NCBI GenBank assembly: GCA_030615025.1
Contig: JAUXAB010000003.1
Span: 1 to 64,000 of the forward strand
Length of the DNA stretch: 64,000 nucleotides
DNA from: Phycisphaerae bacterium
GTDB taxonomy: Bacteria; Planctomycetota; Phycisphaerae; Sedimentisphaerales; Anaerobacaceae
Direction of reading: 5' to 3'
The translations under genes and the position numbers were made by a program. Within the stretch, counting starts at the first letter, position 1; each line of letters starts with the position of its first letter. The notes under the pieces were generated by a model. It saw nothing but the letters and a program-made list of their open reading frames with translations, was not told the origin of the DNA and did no database searches. This document shows positions 25,825 to 35,552 of the stretch, piece after piece.

Positions 25825-26700
25825 TTAGAAGATTATTGCTGCATAGCCGACACTGTCGGCGCTTGTGGTACCCATCTTGCGGAGCATTACTTCATTGCTG
25901 TTAGTATGTCCAAGCAGCAATCCTTCGGTCCTGCCGAGTTTCTTTGCGACTGCTACTGCCGCGGCTGCAGCTCCGGCGCCACAGGCATTACAGTTCTCAG
26001 CGGCGCTTGTGAGCAAGCTTTGCGGCTCAAGCTTCAGGGCTAAATCAATAAACTTTTGGTCGTTGACGCTGTCTGCCCACTGCAAAGCCTTCGCACCTGT
26101 TCCCATCGGAGTAAAGCCATAGCGCGGGCCGTAATGCGTTAAATCGGTCGAGCCGATACAGACGACTTTCTTGCGCTCGTCCCGGCTGATAACGTCACCA
26201 ACACTTGTACCGAATGCCACCGCCTGCTCGGTCGGCGGGACCAGAATGGGCAGTATCTGGGCACCGGTAAAAAGATACTGTATAAATGGGACCTGTACCT
26301 CGATACTGTGCTCGGATCTGTGGGCCATAGAGTCGCTGACGGCTACGGCACTATCCAATACGGCATCAGCCAGTTCCTCATCAATTGTGACCTCGCCGAG
26401 AGGTGTTATCCAACTACCGGCCTCATAAACAGCCGGCGATTGGCCAAAATAGCCGTGGGTGGCACCAAATATTACGAAGGTATGGACCTTTTCGTGCTGT
26501 TGTTTTATGGCTGAGAAGACCAACGCCGCTAAATTGCCACTGAATGTCCAGCCGGCGTGCGGGACAATACCAGCTACTATCGTTTCGGGCAACAACTCGC
26601 TTAGCGTTCTTGCCGCGAGGCACTCATCGATTTCAGCCACGCAGGAGCCGTGCTGGCCGGGATAAAATTGGCCTGCAACAATCGGTTTTCTTGTTTGCAT
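25825..26700 (-). CDS. amrB: Free Memo-family protein (AmmeMemoRadiSam protein B)
   Basis: 291 residues, start with GGGAGGT upstream. Memo motifs are present: VAGQFYPG, PHAGWTFSG, GATHGYFG, HRSEHSIEVQVPFIQ, CIGSTDLTHYGPRYG, and an NACGAGAAAAAVAVA segment holding the active-site cysteine. Memo proteins are metal-binding dioxygenase-fold (LigB-like) proteins of unsettled function. This copy has no membrane anchor and no fused AMMECR1 domain, unlike the one at 1704-3416, so the genome encodes a cytosolic and an anchored version. It is divergent to purE with about 100 bases between starts. Confidence 0.93.
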   Translation of the reverse strand: MQTRKPIVAGQFYPGQHGSCVAEIDECLAARTLSELLPETIVAGIVPHAGWTFSGNLAALVFSAIKQQHEKVHTFVIFGATHGYFGQSPAVYEAGSWITPLGEVTIDEELADAVLDSAVAVSDSMAHRSEHSIEVQVPFIQYLFTGAQILPILVPPTEQAVAFGTSVGDVISRDERKKVVCIGSTDLTHYGPRYGFTPMGTGAKALQWADSVNDQKFIDLALKLEPQSLLTSAAENCNACGAGAAAAAVAVAKKLGRTEGLLLGHTNSNEVMLRKMGTTSADSVGYAAIIF

Positions 26701-26799
26701 CCTTGCTACCTCCCACTTGCATTTATAACGGTGGGCAGTTATTATTACGGTACAATTTGGAACTGTTTAATATTGTAACCTGAAAGGTGAGAAAAACAA

Positions 26800-27303
26800 A
26801 TGGCATCTGAAAAGAAAGCTGCCGTAGCAGTGGTGATGGGCTCAGACAGCGATATGGCAGTGATGCAGAGCTGTATTGAGCAACTTGGCGAATTTGGTAT
26901 TGAGCCGGTGGTGCGAATAATTTCAGCGCACCGGACGCCGCAGATAGCAGCAGAATTTGCCGAAACGGCAGCTAAAAATGGGATAAAGGTGATAATTGCG
27001 GCAGCGGGTATGGCTGCTCATCTGGCCGGTGCCCTGGCGGGACGGACAAACTTACCGGTTATTGGTGTACCGTTGATTTCGGGTTCCGGCCTGGCGGGAG
27101 TCGATGCCCTGCTTAGCACGATACAAATGCCGCCCGGCGTGCCGGTGGCAACGATGGCAATAGGGGCGGCAGGGGCAAAAAACGCAGCCATTTTGGCCGT
27201 GCAAATTCTGGCATTGTCCGACAAATCCTTAGCTGAAAAACTGGAAGACTTCAAGAACTCGCAGGAAAAAAAGGTGATCGAAAAGGATTCGGCCCTGCAG
27301 TAA
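26800..27303 (+). CDS. purE: N5-carboxyaminoimidazole ribonucleotide mutase
   Basis: 167 residues, ATG 26800 with AAAGGTGAG upstream. Class I PurE motifs: VVMGSDSDMAVMQ, ISAHRTPQ, IIAAAGMAAHLAGALAGRTNLPVIGVP and LLSTIQMPPGVPVATMAIG. It converts N5-CAIR to CAIR in purine synthesis. It stops three bases from the end of the convergent P-domain gene, and no terminator is visible between them. Confidence 0.95.
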   Translation: MASEKKAAVAVVMGSDSDMAVMQSCIEQLGEFGIEPVVRIISAHRTPQIAAEFAETAAKNGIKVIIAAAGMAAHLAGALAGRTNLPVIGVPLISGSGLAGVDALLSTIQMPPGVPVATMAIGAAGAKNAAILAVQILALSDKSLAEKLEDFKNSQEKKVIEKDSALQ

Positions 27304-27305
27304 GA

Positions 27306-27935
27306 CTACCAGCCTCGGCGGGGCTTGAATAGGGTTATCAGGCCTGTGCCGAGGAGCAAGAGGATGGCTGTAGCCGGTTCAGGAATTGTAATTATAAGCT
27401 CAAAGCTATCCAAGGTGCCGGTGTCGGCGGGCCACATATCGTAAATCTGCAGTCGCCAAATGCCATAAGCATCCTCGCCGTCAAAGATTTCCAGCCGGTT
27501 GAGAGGGTCGATGGCTTTAGGCCGGAATCGGCCGGTAAAAGGCGGCTTGGCTTGCTCAATCGGAGTTTCTGCTTCATCATCAAATACGGTTTGGATGTAA
27601 TTCTCGCCATCAAAATATTCAGTAAAATGATACATATTCAAGCATATTCTTGTCCCGACCGGGCTTTGCAAAAAAAGTTGCAAATCGAATACGTTGGTGT
27701 GTGTAATATCGATGCGAATATCAAGATCATAGATAGTAAAATGGTCTGTGATTTCTATGACTGCATCGTCCATCCAGCCTTTGCTTACGTATGGATCATC
27801 GCTGTCAGGCTTAGGGATGGGCAGGTCGAAGTCGCCGCCGTAAGTGTAAACCGGGCCGGCAAAAACAGGAAAAGAGCCCCCCACCACAACGACAAGAATT
27901 GTAACAATCCATTGCACTGCGCTGCGAGCGTCCAT
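27306..27935 (-). CDS. PEP-CTERM-sorted protein with proprotein-convertase P-like domain
   Basis: 209 residues from ATG 27935. This start excludes a palindromic element that an upstream in-frame start would read (CPVRPTANLRG). It has a signal peptide (WIVTILVVVVGGSFPVFA), a jelly-roll P/HomoB-type domain (FTIYDLDIRIDITHTNVFDLQLFLQSPVGT, then GIWRLQIYDMWPADTGTLDSFEL) and a PEP-CTERM tail (IPEPATAILLLLGTGLITL plus basic residues). It is predicted to be exported and processed by an exosortase-type system. No catalytic domain is attached. Confidence 0.82.
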   Translation of the reverse strand: MDARSAVQWIVTILVVVVGGSFPVFAGPVYTYGGDFDLPIPKPDSDDPYVSKGWMDDAVIEITDHFTIYDLDIRIDITHTNVFDLQLFLQSPVGTRICLNMYHFTEYFDGENYIQTVFDDEAETPIEQAKPPFTGRFRPKAIDPLNRLEIFDGEDAYGIWRLQIYDMWPADTGTLDSFELIITIPEPATAILLLLGTGLITLFKPRRGW

Positions 27936-28194
27936 TCCCAACCAGCCGATAAGTTTTATATGCAAGCCCCGTAAGTTAGCCGTTGGTCTTACGGGGCAAG
28001 CAGTTACCATCCAGTGGATTCTACTTATGCGGCCGAGATTATAACTTCATTAGACAATATTGGCGAATAAAAAATAAAAAAAATAACCCCAGAGAACGCC
28101 TAAAACGCAGAGAAGAAATTAAAAACGCAATGGAGAGAAAAGCCACGGTCTGCACCTTGCTTCCGCAGGGGCAGGCCTCGCAATGATATAAATG
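27936..28194. other. Repeat-rich intergenic region
   Basis: Contains element G copy 2 (27966-27997), and a purine-rich stretch with AGAGAACGCCTAAAACGCAG (about 28088-28130) related to the long direct repeats at 8752 and 10001, in the opposite sense. No gene is supported. Confidence 0.6.
27966..27997. repeat. Palindromic element G, copy 2
   Basis: GCCCCGTAAG/CTTACGGGGC with loop TTAGCCGTTGGT; the exact reverse complement of 23348-23379. It lies just upstream of the P-domain gene and would be read in frame from an upstream start. Confidence 0.92.
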
Positions 28195-29409
28195 TCATTT
28201 TACTTCAATGACCGAGTTAAATTCGCCGAACGGATTCAATTCCGTTAGCTCATTGTACGGGTCCTGCTGCCACTGGCCGTCCACGACCAGCCGGTAGCGA
28301 TACTTGCCGACAGGCAAATCCAACTTCGTTTGCCATACGCCACTGGCATCCACTTTTTGCATCGGCGTCTTTTCCGGCTGCCAATTATTAAAGTCGCCAG
28401 CTATCTGGACACTCTTGGCACGCGGGTACAGTGTTACGAATACTACAGCATCATTTATCTGGCTGACGCCATAATAGTCAGAAAGTTTGGCATCGATATC
28501 GGCCGGCTTTAGTTCTTCGGTCTTTGGAGCTTGCACAGCCTTTATGGCGGGCTTTGCTACCTGCAACAGCTCATCCGCGGTGGCACTAATGGATTCGAGC
28601 TGATCAGCCAGGGAGCTGACAATCTGGCGGCGTTGCTGCCTCGCCTCAGAGTCAATAACTTCCTCGACGAGTAAACGAAAATCCCTGTGGCCCTTGCTGG
28701 CAGAATCGTATTCGCTGATGGGTTGGCCGAAACTGGCTGCTTCCTTGATCTTAGTATTGAAATTAACGACTGTTCTAAACATCTTATCGGTGAAGTGCTT
28801 TCGCAATTCCGCCAAAACCTCTCTGGCCATCTTCGTCCTTATATCATACATACTGGCCAGGACCCTGACATTTACCTGCTGGCTGGCACGTTGGCAGAGT
28901 ATATTTAGGGTCTCAAGCTGCTTACTGAGCCCGTGCAGCGCAAAGTAACCGGTCTCAACAGGGACAATAACATCGGTAGCGGCTCTTAAAGCATTGAAAG
29001 TTAACAGCCCCACGGCCGGGGGACAATCGATAATTGCGTAGTCATATTCACCCTTCATTGTGCCCAAGACATTTTTCAAGCAACTCTCACACTCAGCAAT
29101 ACCGGCCATTTGCTGCTCGAATGCAGATAGGTCTATACTGGCTGGTGCCAGCTCCAACCTGTCGCTAATCTGCCATAGTATTTCTGTCAGCTTTATCGGT
29201 TCATTTCTGCTTTTGCTTATCAGCACATCGTAGATGCTTTGTTCAATCTGCTCCTCGGGCACGGCAAGACCGACTGCGCAATGCGACTGCGGATCCATAT
29301 CGACCAGCAAGGTCTTCTGGCCCGCTTTAGCAAGCGCACTTGCCAGGTTTATCGATACCGTTGTCTTGCCACAACCACCTTTCTGATTAACAACCGCTAT
29401 AGTTCTCAT
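28195..29409 (-). CDS. ParA/MinD-family ATPase fused to a CBM48-type glycogen-binding domain
   Basis: 404 residues from ATG 29409, where AGAGGATTTAT precedes it; the frame runs upstream through a palindrome. Residues 1-255 are a ParA ATPase with deviant Walker A KGGCGKTT, LLVDMDPQSHCAVGL and YAIIDCPPAVGLLT. A linker of about 60 residues precedes a beta-sandwich at about 320-404 (VFVTLYPRAKSVQIAGDFNNWQPE, VWQTKLDLPVGKYRYRLVVDGQW, DPYNELTELNPFG), typical of CBM48/AMPK-type starch or glycogen-binding modules. ParA ATPases position cargo or DNA on the nucleoid. No ParB gene lies beside it. A role in positioning glycogen granules is a possible inference. Confidence 0.9.
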   Translation of the reverse strand: MRTIAVVNQKGGCGKTTVSINLASALAKAGQKTLLVDMDPQSHCAVGLAVPEEQIEQSIYDVLISKSRNEPIKLTEILWQISDRLELAPASIDLSAFEQQMAGIAECESCLKNVLGTMKGEYDYAIIDCPPAVGLLTFNALRAATDVIVPVETGYFALHGLSKQLETLNILCQRASQQVNVRVLASMYDIRTKMAREVLAELRKHFTDKMFRTVVNFNTKIKEAASFGQPISEYDSASKGHRDFRLLVEEVIDSEARQQRRQIVSSLADQLESISATADELLQVAKPAIKAVQAPKTEELKPADIDAKLSDYYGVSQINDAVVFVTLYPRAKSVQIAGDFNNWQPEKTPMQKVDASGVWQTKLDLPVGKYRYRLVVDGQWQQDPYNELTELNPFGEFNSVIEVK

Positions 29410-29455
29410 ATAAATCCTCTCCAGCCCTTCTAAAAAGGGTCCCCGTTTTGCAACC

Positions 29456-29496
29456 CCGCACCCATTGAGCTTAGGCTCACGCCTAATTGGTGCGGG
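29456..29496. repeat. Palindrome upstream of the ParA fusion gene
   Basis: Arms CCCGCACCCATT / AATTGGTGCGGG (one mismatch) with an inner TTAGGC/GCCTAA. Confidence 0.75.
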
Positions 29497-29690
29497 ACAA
29501 AATGGAGTCCCAAAACCCCATTTCGCCGCAAAAAATGCCCTTTCAATCCTAAAAAACAGCTCAATACCCATTTATGTTATTCGGCAAAAGACTGGGAAAA
29601 ACTTTATGTTTTTATGGGACGGGCCGATAAAAACCTCAAACAATAGTATGAGTAAAGCACAGCTTCCCCATTTTTTTAGACGGGATTGGG

Positions 29691-29719
29691 CCCCATTTCG
29701 TGAATTTTTGCGAAATGGG
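29691..29719. repeat. Hairpin CCCCATTTCG/CGAAATGGG
   Basis: Nine-base perfect stem with a ten-base loop, no T-run. Confidence 0.7.
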
Positions 29720-29774
29720 AACCTATACGAACGATAACCAGAACTGTTACGATATGTCAATATTGTTAATGTGC

Positions 29775-29800
29775 GCTGCCTGTTAACTTTGGCAGGCAGC
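29775..29800. repeat. Hairpin GCTGCCTG/CAGGCAGC
   Basis: Eight-base perfect stem with a ten-base loop, no T-run. Confidence 0.7.
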
Positions 29801-30167
29801 TACACCAATTACCTAACAACTTATCCACAAAACAATGCGCGCAACCCCATGCCCGTAACCGCCTGTCACGAAAAGCCTTAGGAACCAACCTTGCTGGAAA
29901 TCTAACAATTTCACACTCCATATAGCGACTAACATTATGCCTGCATGTAACAGAACTTTCAGCGTCTTACGGAAAGAAAATGTGTGGTGAGCGATTTGCT
30001 AAATAAGGATTCTAAGTTGCAAAACAAGGGTTGAAATTGCACCTGATATTTTGACAGTTCGTGGAAATAATTGCGTTACCGCTTCAGATTTCCTGCACGC
30101 GGATATACGAATATGGTCGACCAAGAAAGAAGTCGAGAGGAATTCCTATTGATTAGCTCTGCTGTTT

Positions 30168-33100
30168 TCATCCATATTTTTCCTTCAACATTCCTCTTTT
30201 TTGATAGCATTGCTCTTTGAAGACTGCAATTTCAGCTTCCAAATTTGGATTCGGAGAGTCGCCAAAAAAAGCATGAACAATTGGAAAAACTAAATCTGGT
30301 TTTGTTTTTCTTAATTCTTTTGCCATTGCTTCTATTTTGGCTGTTGCAACTCCTTCTTGCATGCAAGTAAAAGGGCCGACATGAAATATACCGGAAATAT
30401 ACGCATCGCCCTTTGGCTTAGTTAAGTCGTGCATAAAATAATAAGCAATTCCTATGCTTAATGGAGATTCGCCTTCAATATTTCCGTGGAACTCGTGGTT
30501 CTTTTCCAAAGTGTCAATTATATCTATGGGCTTAGGAAGGCAGTGTCTGCCATGAAGAATTTCATGAAACGGCCGAGCAATTTTGTCAGCCATGTGAGAC
30601 ATGTATTTTCCCTTGAGGAACGACTTGGCGAGTTTTCCGGTTTTGTTCCGTGCTCTGGCCCAATCCCAATTTTTGATAGCCAGTCTTATATCTCTTCTTG
30701 AGTTTCTTCGGTTCATTTGATTTACGTACATCAGCCAATCTGTCACAGGATCCCTTACCATCTCCAAACGTTTTTCCTCTAATTTTTCGATTACATAATC
30801 TGTATACGGATCATGATGCCGCATATAAATCTCGCCTATGTAAAGGACAAGAGGAAATCTATCGTGATTGCGGAGATTGGCCCGGGTAAATCGTGATACA
30901 GTCTCTTTGCCCCACTCTATCAGATCGGCGGTTTCGGCACCATTTTCGAGGACTTCTCCTAATACAAGGAGTCTTTCTTTTTTCAAGTCCGTAATTTGTT
31001 GTTTATCTTCAGCATACGGCCGGAATCTGAGGGTTATGTCTTCCAACAGGTCTGAGGCGTTGATTCCCTTGAACAAGACCTGCTGGATCTTGAGTTTATT
31101 CGATGCGCCAACCTCTTCTGGTACGGGCATATCGAAATAATCGGTTTCTGAGGAAGGGCCTGCTATGGGGATTTTCTGGAGACCTTCGCGGTCCATAAAT
31201 ATTCGCACTACTTCCACGTATTTGCCGAATCTACAAGGGCCGCTTGTCGTAGGCAGCATAACGAGGTAATTATCCTCGACGTATTGCTTACCTTTCTTTT
31301 CAATCTGTTCATTCAGGAAGCCAAGGGCGTCTCCTACGACACCTTTTAGAGGGTGGCACACTTCGGTATGGATATGTTTTCTGGCTATTTCATAGCCCCT
31401 CTGGGTATCAGTGGGTAAGACTTTGCAGTCGATTCCAAAATGCTTTAGTGCTGAGGCCGCGACGTGGGCAGCGTCTCCCATGTAAGGTATGAGCCAGATT
31501 CTCTGGTCATTGTTGTCTGCGGAGTATTTGCCTGGCCTTATGTTCTCAATTCTTAGTTTCTGAGGTTTGATTTGATTGACAACTCTTTCATGGGCTTCGG
31601 TTCTTGTTACGAAGGGTGCATTATTAGTCTGAGCGTCGGTTAATAATGTAAGCAAAGGCTTGCCTGCAGCTTCATGAATTTTTTCTTCCTGGTAAATTTT
31701 TAAACTATCCGGCCCACAGGCAAAATTCATCATCCTTATAGGGAATAAATTAGGATGACTGGCCACAAACAAATTAGCTTTTAGAATCTTGACGCTCTGA
31801 ACCCAGAATTCATTATCCGCAATGTCCTCAATAGGAATATGCTCAAATCTATGTTCCAAAAAGATCTGCGGAATGTAGTGTAACCCTCTAACTTGTGAAA
31901 ACATAGCCCCCGAGTTTGAGCTTGCTTCAGGATCAAGCAATACATAGTCTCTTCCAATACCAACGTATGCTTTTTCATTGCCCTCTTCGATTTTGTTTAA
32001 AAATCTTTCTCCTTCTTCATAAAGTTCTTTTTTTAATTCCTTCTCTGCTTTGTCCGCATATCTTAGAGAATCTCTAATCTCTCTATCTGAAAATCTGAAG
32101 CCGAGTCTCTTAAATTCATCCTGAAGAGAATGAACAACAAGATTTTCATCACCAAAATGCAAAATGGGATTTATCTGCTTATTTTTATCGAGAGAAAGGA
32201 CGTCATTTAAAATGTAACCTTCCGATTCCGTATAAATACAATATTTTAAATCAGGAGGATTATCCATTCTGAGCTCAATGAAACTTGGATTAAATAAATA
32301 TTCTATATTTGGATTTTCAGTTAACACAACTGCATGCCCTGTTACCAACTTTCTCGCTATACAGAAGTCTGTTCTTGAGTTGTCAATTCCTATTTTGGCT
32401 ATCTCTTTGTTGCTTTTGGGCGATACTACAGGATAAAACCCAAGTTTTTTTAATAAAGCTGCACTCCAAATGCCTTTCTCTCCAAGCGTTGCAGTACTCC
32501 TTTTGATTCCCACGGTTCTTGTCGTTTTTCCATTTACTTCTGCAGAAGAGACTTTTTCTAATAAGGTTCCGTACTTTTTGAAATGCTTCTCATATATCTT
32601 GTGATATTTTTCCACATAATTTGTTTTTGGCTTTCTAACCGATTCAGAATCTCCTTTAGGACAAAAGCCTCCTGTAATTATTCTATCCTGTTCAATGGAA
32701 AATACTTCGAGTTGACAATCTCTTACGCCACAAGATTTTTCTTTAAATAGTGCCCTGCAAGGAATTTTTTCCTTTTCAAAGGACATGTCCACTAAATTCC
32801 AACCCCTAAAGGCGGATTCATACCTCTTATTTTGTTGCTCCAATTGTTTTATGTTCTCAATGATATCTAAAGCTTGGCCCCATGCTCCAAACATTTCTCT
32901 ATGCGGATAAGCCTCTATTTCTTTATCTGTTACTTGCGCAAGTGCAGCAAGAAAAGCCTTTCCTAAAGGGGGGCCGCCCTGGGCAGAGCATTTTCCTCCG
33001 ACATGTTGAGAGCCGCCAACAAATTTATAATAATAACTTGCAGCTGTTCCCCTTATTATTGCAGCAGCTATTTCCTCTTTACTGAAGCCTTCTGCGATCA

Positions 33101-34766
33101 ACCTATTTTCATCCATTTCCATGAAAACGCCGCAAGTTGCATCAATTACCGGAATCCGGTTAGCTTTTAACGCATATTCTTGTAAAGAATTTTCTACATT
33201 CAAATCTATAACATCAGCCATGTTTTCAAGGGTCTGTCCAGAACCTGCCTGGCAGCTATAATTCATCTTTGCTTCTTTCACTACGCCATTAGAAAAACTG
33301 GTAAACTTCATATCTTGGCCGCCTATTTCAAAAATAGTATCAATCTTAGAATCATAGTGCCTAACGCCAAAAGCATGACAGGTAATTTCATCAGTTATTC
33401 TATCTGTAATCTCTGCGCCTTTCCTTATTAGCTCTTCAGATTTTTTCTTGCTAATTAAAATTTTTTCATACAATTTTCTTGCAGAACCAGTAGCACCAAC
33501 TCCCTTTACAATCACCTTGTCTTTATGTCTGCTTAAGTATTTTATAACATGCTTTAATGAACCTTCTGGATTGCCATGAGTTTTAATGTAAATTTTATCA
33601 AGAAGTTTTCCTGTCAAATCAACTAAAGCTCCTTTTGTCGTTGTACTTCCTCCGTCTATTCCTAATATAACTTCTGTTCCTTTTTCTATTTTTTCCGTGA
33701 GATCGTCAGAATTGTCATTTACCCTTTTAAGATAGCCGGAAAGAGGCTGAGTAAATTGTCTTTTTCCTCTACTATACTCTGCAATTTTTTCAAGCTCTTC
33801 AAGATTAAAAACGAAGCTGTTGTTTTCTTCTATCCCCTTTAATGCTACACCTATTGCTGCTATGTTGTGATAATGCTCTGGCCTGGCTATAGAAATGCCA
33901 AGAGATTTTTCTAAATTTTTTCTTATAAGGTCATTACTAAAGACGCATCCCGTTACTATCGCGTTATTAGAATTTTCAGAATCAAATTCTCTTGTTCCAA
34001 GAACATCAATTTTATAATTTCTTGCCACCGTTTTGAAAAGTCCCGCCAAATTATCTTCTCTTTTTGCGCCTTCATTTTGCTTATGGATTAAATCAGATTG
34101 AATAACAACACCACATCTTGCTAAAAACTCACTTGGCTCTTTTGAGTTTTCAGCCTCCTTTTGCGCTACAGAAAAGATTTTTTCCAATCTTGACTGCAAT
34201 TTTTGCCTGTTTTTGATTCTAATCTTGTCTTCTTCCTTTTCATCTCCAGTTATTAGAGTGTTTTTAAGTTCGGGATTAGGAATTTCACCTTCAAACAACC
34301 TTCTACATTGCTTTTCTATCAATATACCGGAACCACCACCACATTTAGTTCCGGTTCTCCACTCTTGAATAATTTTTTTACTATTTATTTTTTTTACATT
34401 AAAAAAGTATGCGTCTTTTGCTCCCATATGGAAAATATACTGTGCCTCTGGGCAAACCAACTCTGCTCCTTTTGGAATTGTTACACTATCAAAGTCGTAG
34501 GTTAAACCTTCCATAACGCTTGGAAAAGACTTCGCGTTACTTCCTGTAACTGCTGTGTTTTTTATCCTACTCTCGGTGAATTTTCGCGTTATGTTGCCCC
34601 AAGCTTCTTTTATTGCACCAATCGGATTAGCAAAATGAATTATTGGTTTTGGGGAGTATATTATTCTTTTATCTCCGCTAAGAACCACATAGTGTACAGA
34701 ACTACTTCCAACATCAAAACCAACAAAAAGGTCGTTTACTGCATCTTTCATTCCTTCTTTCTCCAT
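30168..34766 (-). CDS. Giant 2-hydroxyacyl-CoA dehydratase activase-related protein (BadF/BcrA ATPase, DUF2229)
   Basis: 1532 residues from ATG 34766; ATG 34751 is another candidate. It has two ASKHA ATPase domains: LFVGFDVGSSSVHYVVL near the start and VILGIDGGSTTTKGALVDL near residue 380, with FEIGGQDMKF, SCQAGSGQ and ATCGVFMEMD, as in the 2-hydroxyacyl-CoA dehydratase activator. A Cys motif GGKCSAQGG follows, then a DUF2229-type region (GIKRSTATLGEKGIWSAALL) and a long C-terminal part related to dehydratase subunits. The family uses ATP-driven electron transfer into dehydratases. No dehydratase or acyl-CoA gene is next to it. The 5' two thirds are far more AT-rich than the 3' third and the neighbours, a sign of transfer or fusion. 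Confidence 0.88.
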   Translation of the reverse strand: MEKEGMKDAVNDLFVGFDVGSSSVHYVVLSGDKRIIYSPKPIIHFANPIGAIKEAWGNITRKFTESRIKNTAVTGSNAKSFPSVMEGLTYDFDSVTIPKGAELVCPEAQYIFHMGAKDAYFFNVKKINSKKIIQEWRTGTKCGGGSGILIEKQCRRLFEGEIPNPELKNTLITGDEKEEDKIRIKNRQKLQSRLEKIFSVAQKEAENSKEPSEFLARCGVVIQSDLIHKQNEGAKREDNLAGLFKTVARNYKIDVLGTREFDSENSNNAIVTGCVFSNDLIRKNLEKSLGISIARPEHYHNIAAIGVALKGIEENNSFVFNLEELEKIAEYSRGKRQFTQPLSGYLKRVNDNSDDLTEKIEKGTEVILGIDGGSTTTKGALVDLTGKLLDKIYIKTHGNPEGSLKHVIKYLSRHKDKVIVKGVGATGSARKLYEKILISKKKSEELIRKGAEITDRITDEITCHAFGVRHYDSKIDTIFEIGGQDMKFTSFSNGVVKEAKMNYSCQAGSGQTLENMADVIDLNVENSLQEYALKANRIPVIDATCGVFMEMDENRLIAEGFSKEEIAAAIIRGTAASYYYKFVGGSQHVGGKCSAQGGPPLGKAFLAALAQVTDKEIEAYPHREMFGAWGQALDIIENIKQLEQQNKRYESAFRGWNLVDMSFEKEKIPCRALFKEKSCGVRDCQLEVFSIEQDRIITGGFCPKGDSESVRKPKTNYVEKYHKIYEKHFKKYGTLLEKVSSAEVNGKTTRTVGIKRSTATLGEKGIWSAALLKKLGFYPVVSPKSNKEIAKIGIDNSRTDFCIARKLVTGHAVVLTENPNIEYLFNPSFIELRMDNPPDLKYCIYTESEGYILNDVLSLDKNKQINPILHFGDENLVVHSLQDEFKRLGFRFSDREIRDSLRYADKAEKELKKELYEEGERFLNKIEEGNEKAYVGIGRDYVLLDPEASSNSGAMFSQVRGLHYIPQIFLEHRFEHIPIEDIADNEFWVQSVKILKANLFVASHPNLFPIRMMNFACGPDSLKIYQEEKIHEAAGKPLLTLLTDAQTNNAPFVTRTEAHERVVNQIKPQKLRIENIRPGKYSADNNDQRIWLIPYMGDAAHVAASALKHFGIDCKVLPTDTQRGYEIARKHIHTEVCHPLKGVVGDALGFLNEQIEKKGKQYVEDNYLVMLPTTSGPCRFGKYVEVVRIFMDREGLQKIPIAGPSSETDYFDMPVPEEVGASNKLKIQQVLFKGINASDLLEDITLRFRPYAEDKQQITDLKKERLLVLGEVLENGAETADLIEWGKETVSRFTRANLRNHDRFPLVLYIGEIYMRHHDPYTDYVIEKLEEKRLEMVRDPVTDWLMYVNQMNRRNSRRDIRLAIKNWDWARARNKTGKLAKSFLKGKYMSHMADKIARPFHEILHGRHCLPKPIDIIDTLEKNHEFHGNIEGESPLSIGIAYYFMHDLTKPKGDAYISGIFHVGPFTCMQEGVATAKIEAMAKELRKTKPDLVFPIVHAFFGDSPNPNLEAEIAVFKEQCYQKRGMLKEKYG

Positions 34767-35552
34767 CTTCTTTTTTCGCGTCCGTACGCCGTTAAAGCCC
34801 ACGTTTGCTCTACAATTTTAACGACATAGCTTCAGATATTCCTGCTTCAACGACCGCAGTCTTTTCTCCAGTAGAAGCTCTTAGCTAGTTGAGCTTATGT
34901 GAAGCCCGCTACAGGACTTATGCTTGCTACACAACAATTTGGAGTGATACTCCTTTGCGTAAATTGGCGCTGCTGTACCCGGCTGCCTTTTTCCGTCCAT
35001 ACTCGGCGGCCTAATATCTCCTTCTGTTAGCCGACCACTATAATAGTCAATATATCTTGTACCAGACCAAAAGCAAGTAGTTAATACCGACACTCTTGTT
35101 CACTGAAGCAAATACTCGGTTAACAAACTTGTTAAATCCTATAAGAATTAGCCTCGGCATTATTAAATAATTCTCCCTGTTAGTTTTCCCAAAAAAACTC
35201 GCAAATAATCTAACAGCTTACTCACCGGCAAATATAAGGGTTCGCCCCTTTTAACTACTTGCTATATAACATCTTATAACTTTCCGCCCGTTTGAAATAT
35301 AACAATTTCGCGACCCTTATGATTACTAATACTAAATTTTACTTATTAATAAAATATTAGTCTGCATCACTTCCAAAGAAAGACCCTCAATAATTCTAAA
35401 CTCGACGGTTAGTAGCTTTGGTTGTGTAGCCAGACCATTTAGCCGTTTGACTTTTCGTGGGTAAAGTTGGAATAGGGATTATTGTAGAAAAAGTTTTGCA
35501 TTCAATGGCTTGCAGGTTATACTTAATTTTTGAAAGGAATTTTGGGGAAGAA
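34767..35552. other. AT-rich intergenic region, nothing recognised
   Basis: 786 bases between the divergent activase and PfkB genes. It is AT-rich like the 5' end of the activase gene. There is an in-frame run upstream of the kinase start (35457-35552) but no ribosome-binding site. No repeat element or RNA is recognised. Confidence 0.55.

Larger units (their letters stand above)
29410..30167. other. Intergenic region with three hairpins
   Basis: 758 bases without a supported gene. It holds CCCGCACCCATT/AATTGGTGCGGG (29456-29496), CCCCATTTCG/CGAAATGGG (29691-29719) and GCTGCCTG/CAGGCAGC (29775-29800), none followed by a T-run on either strand. The remainder is AT-rich and looks like regulatory or spacer DNA. 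Confidence 0.6.

Noticed and set aside
28195-30167. ParA gene plus hairpins considered as a replication origin region
   Set aside because: No parB, dnaA or DnaA-box cluster is visible and the ParA carries a carbohydrate-binding domain.
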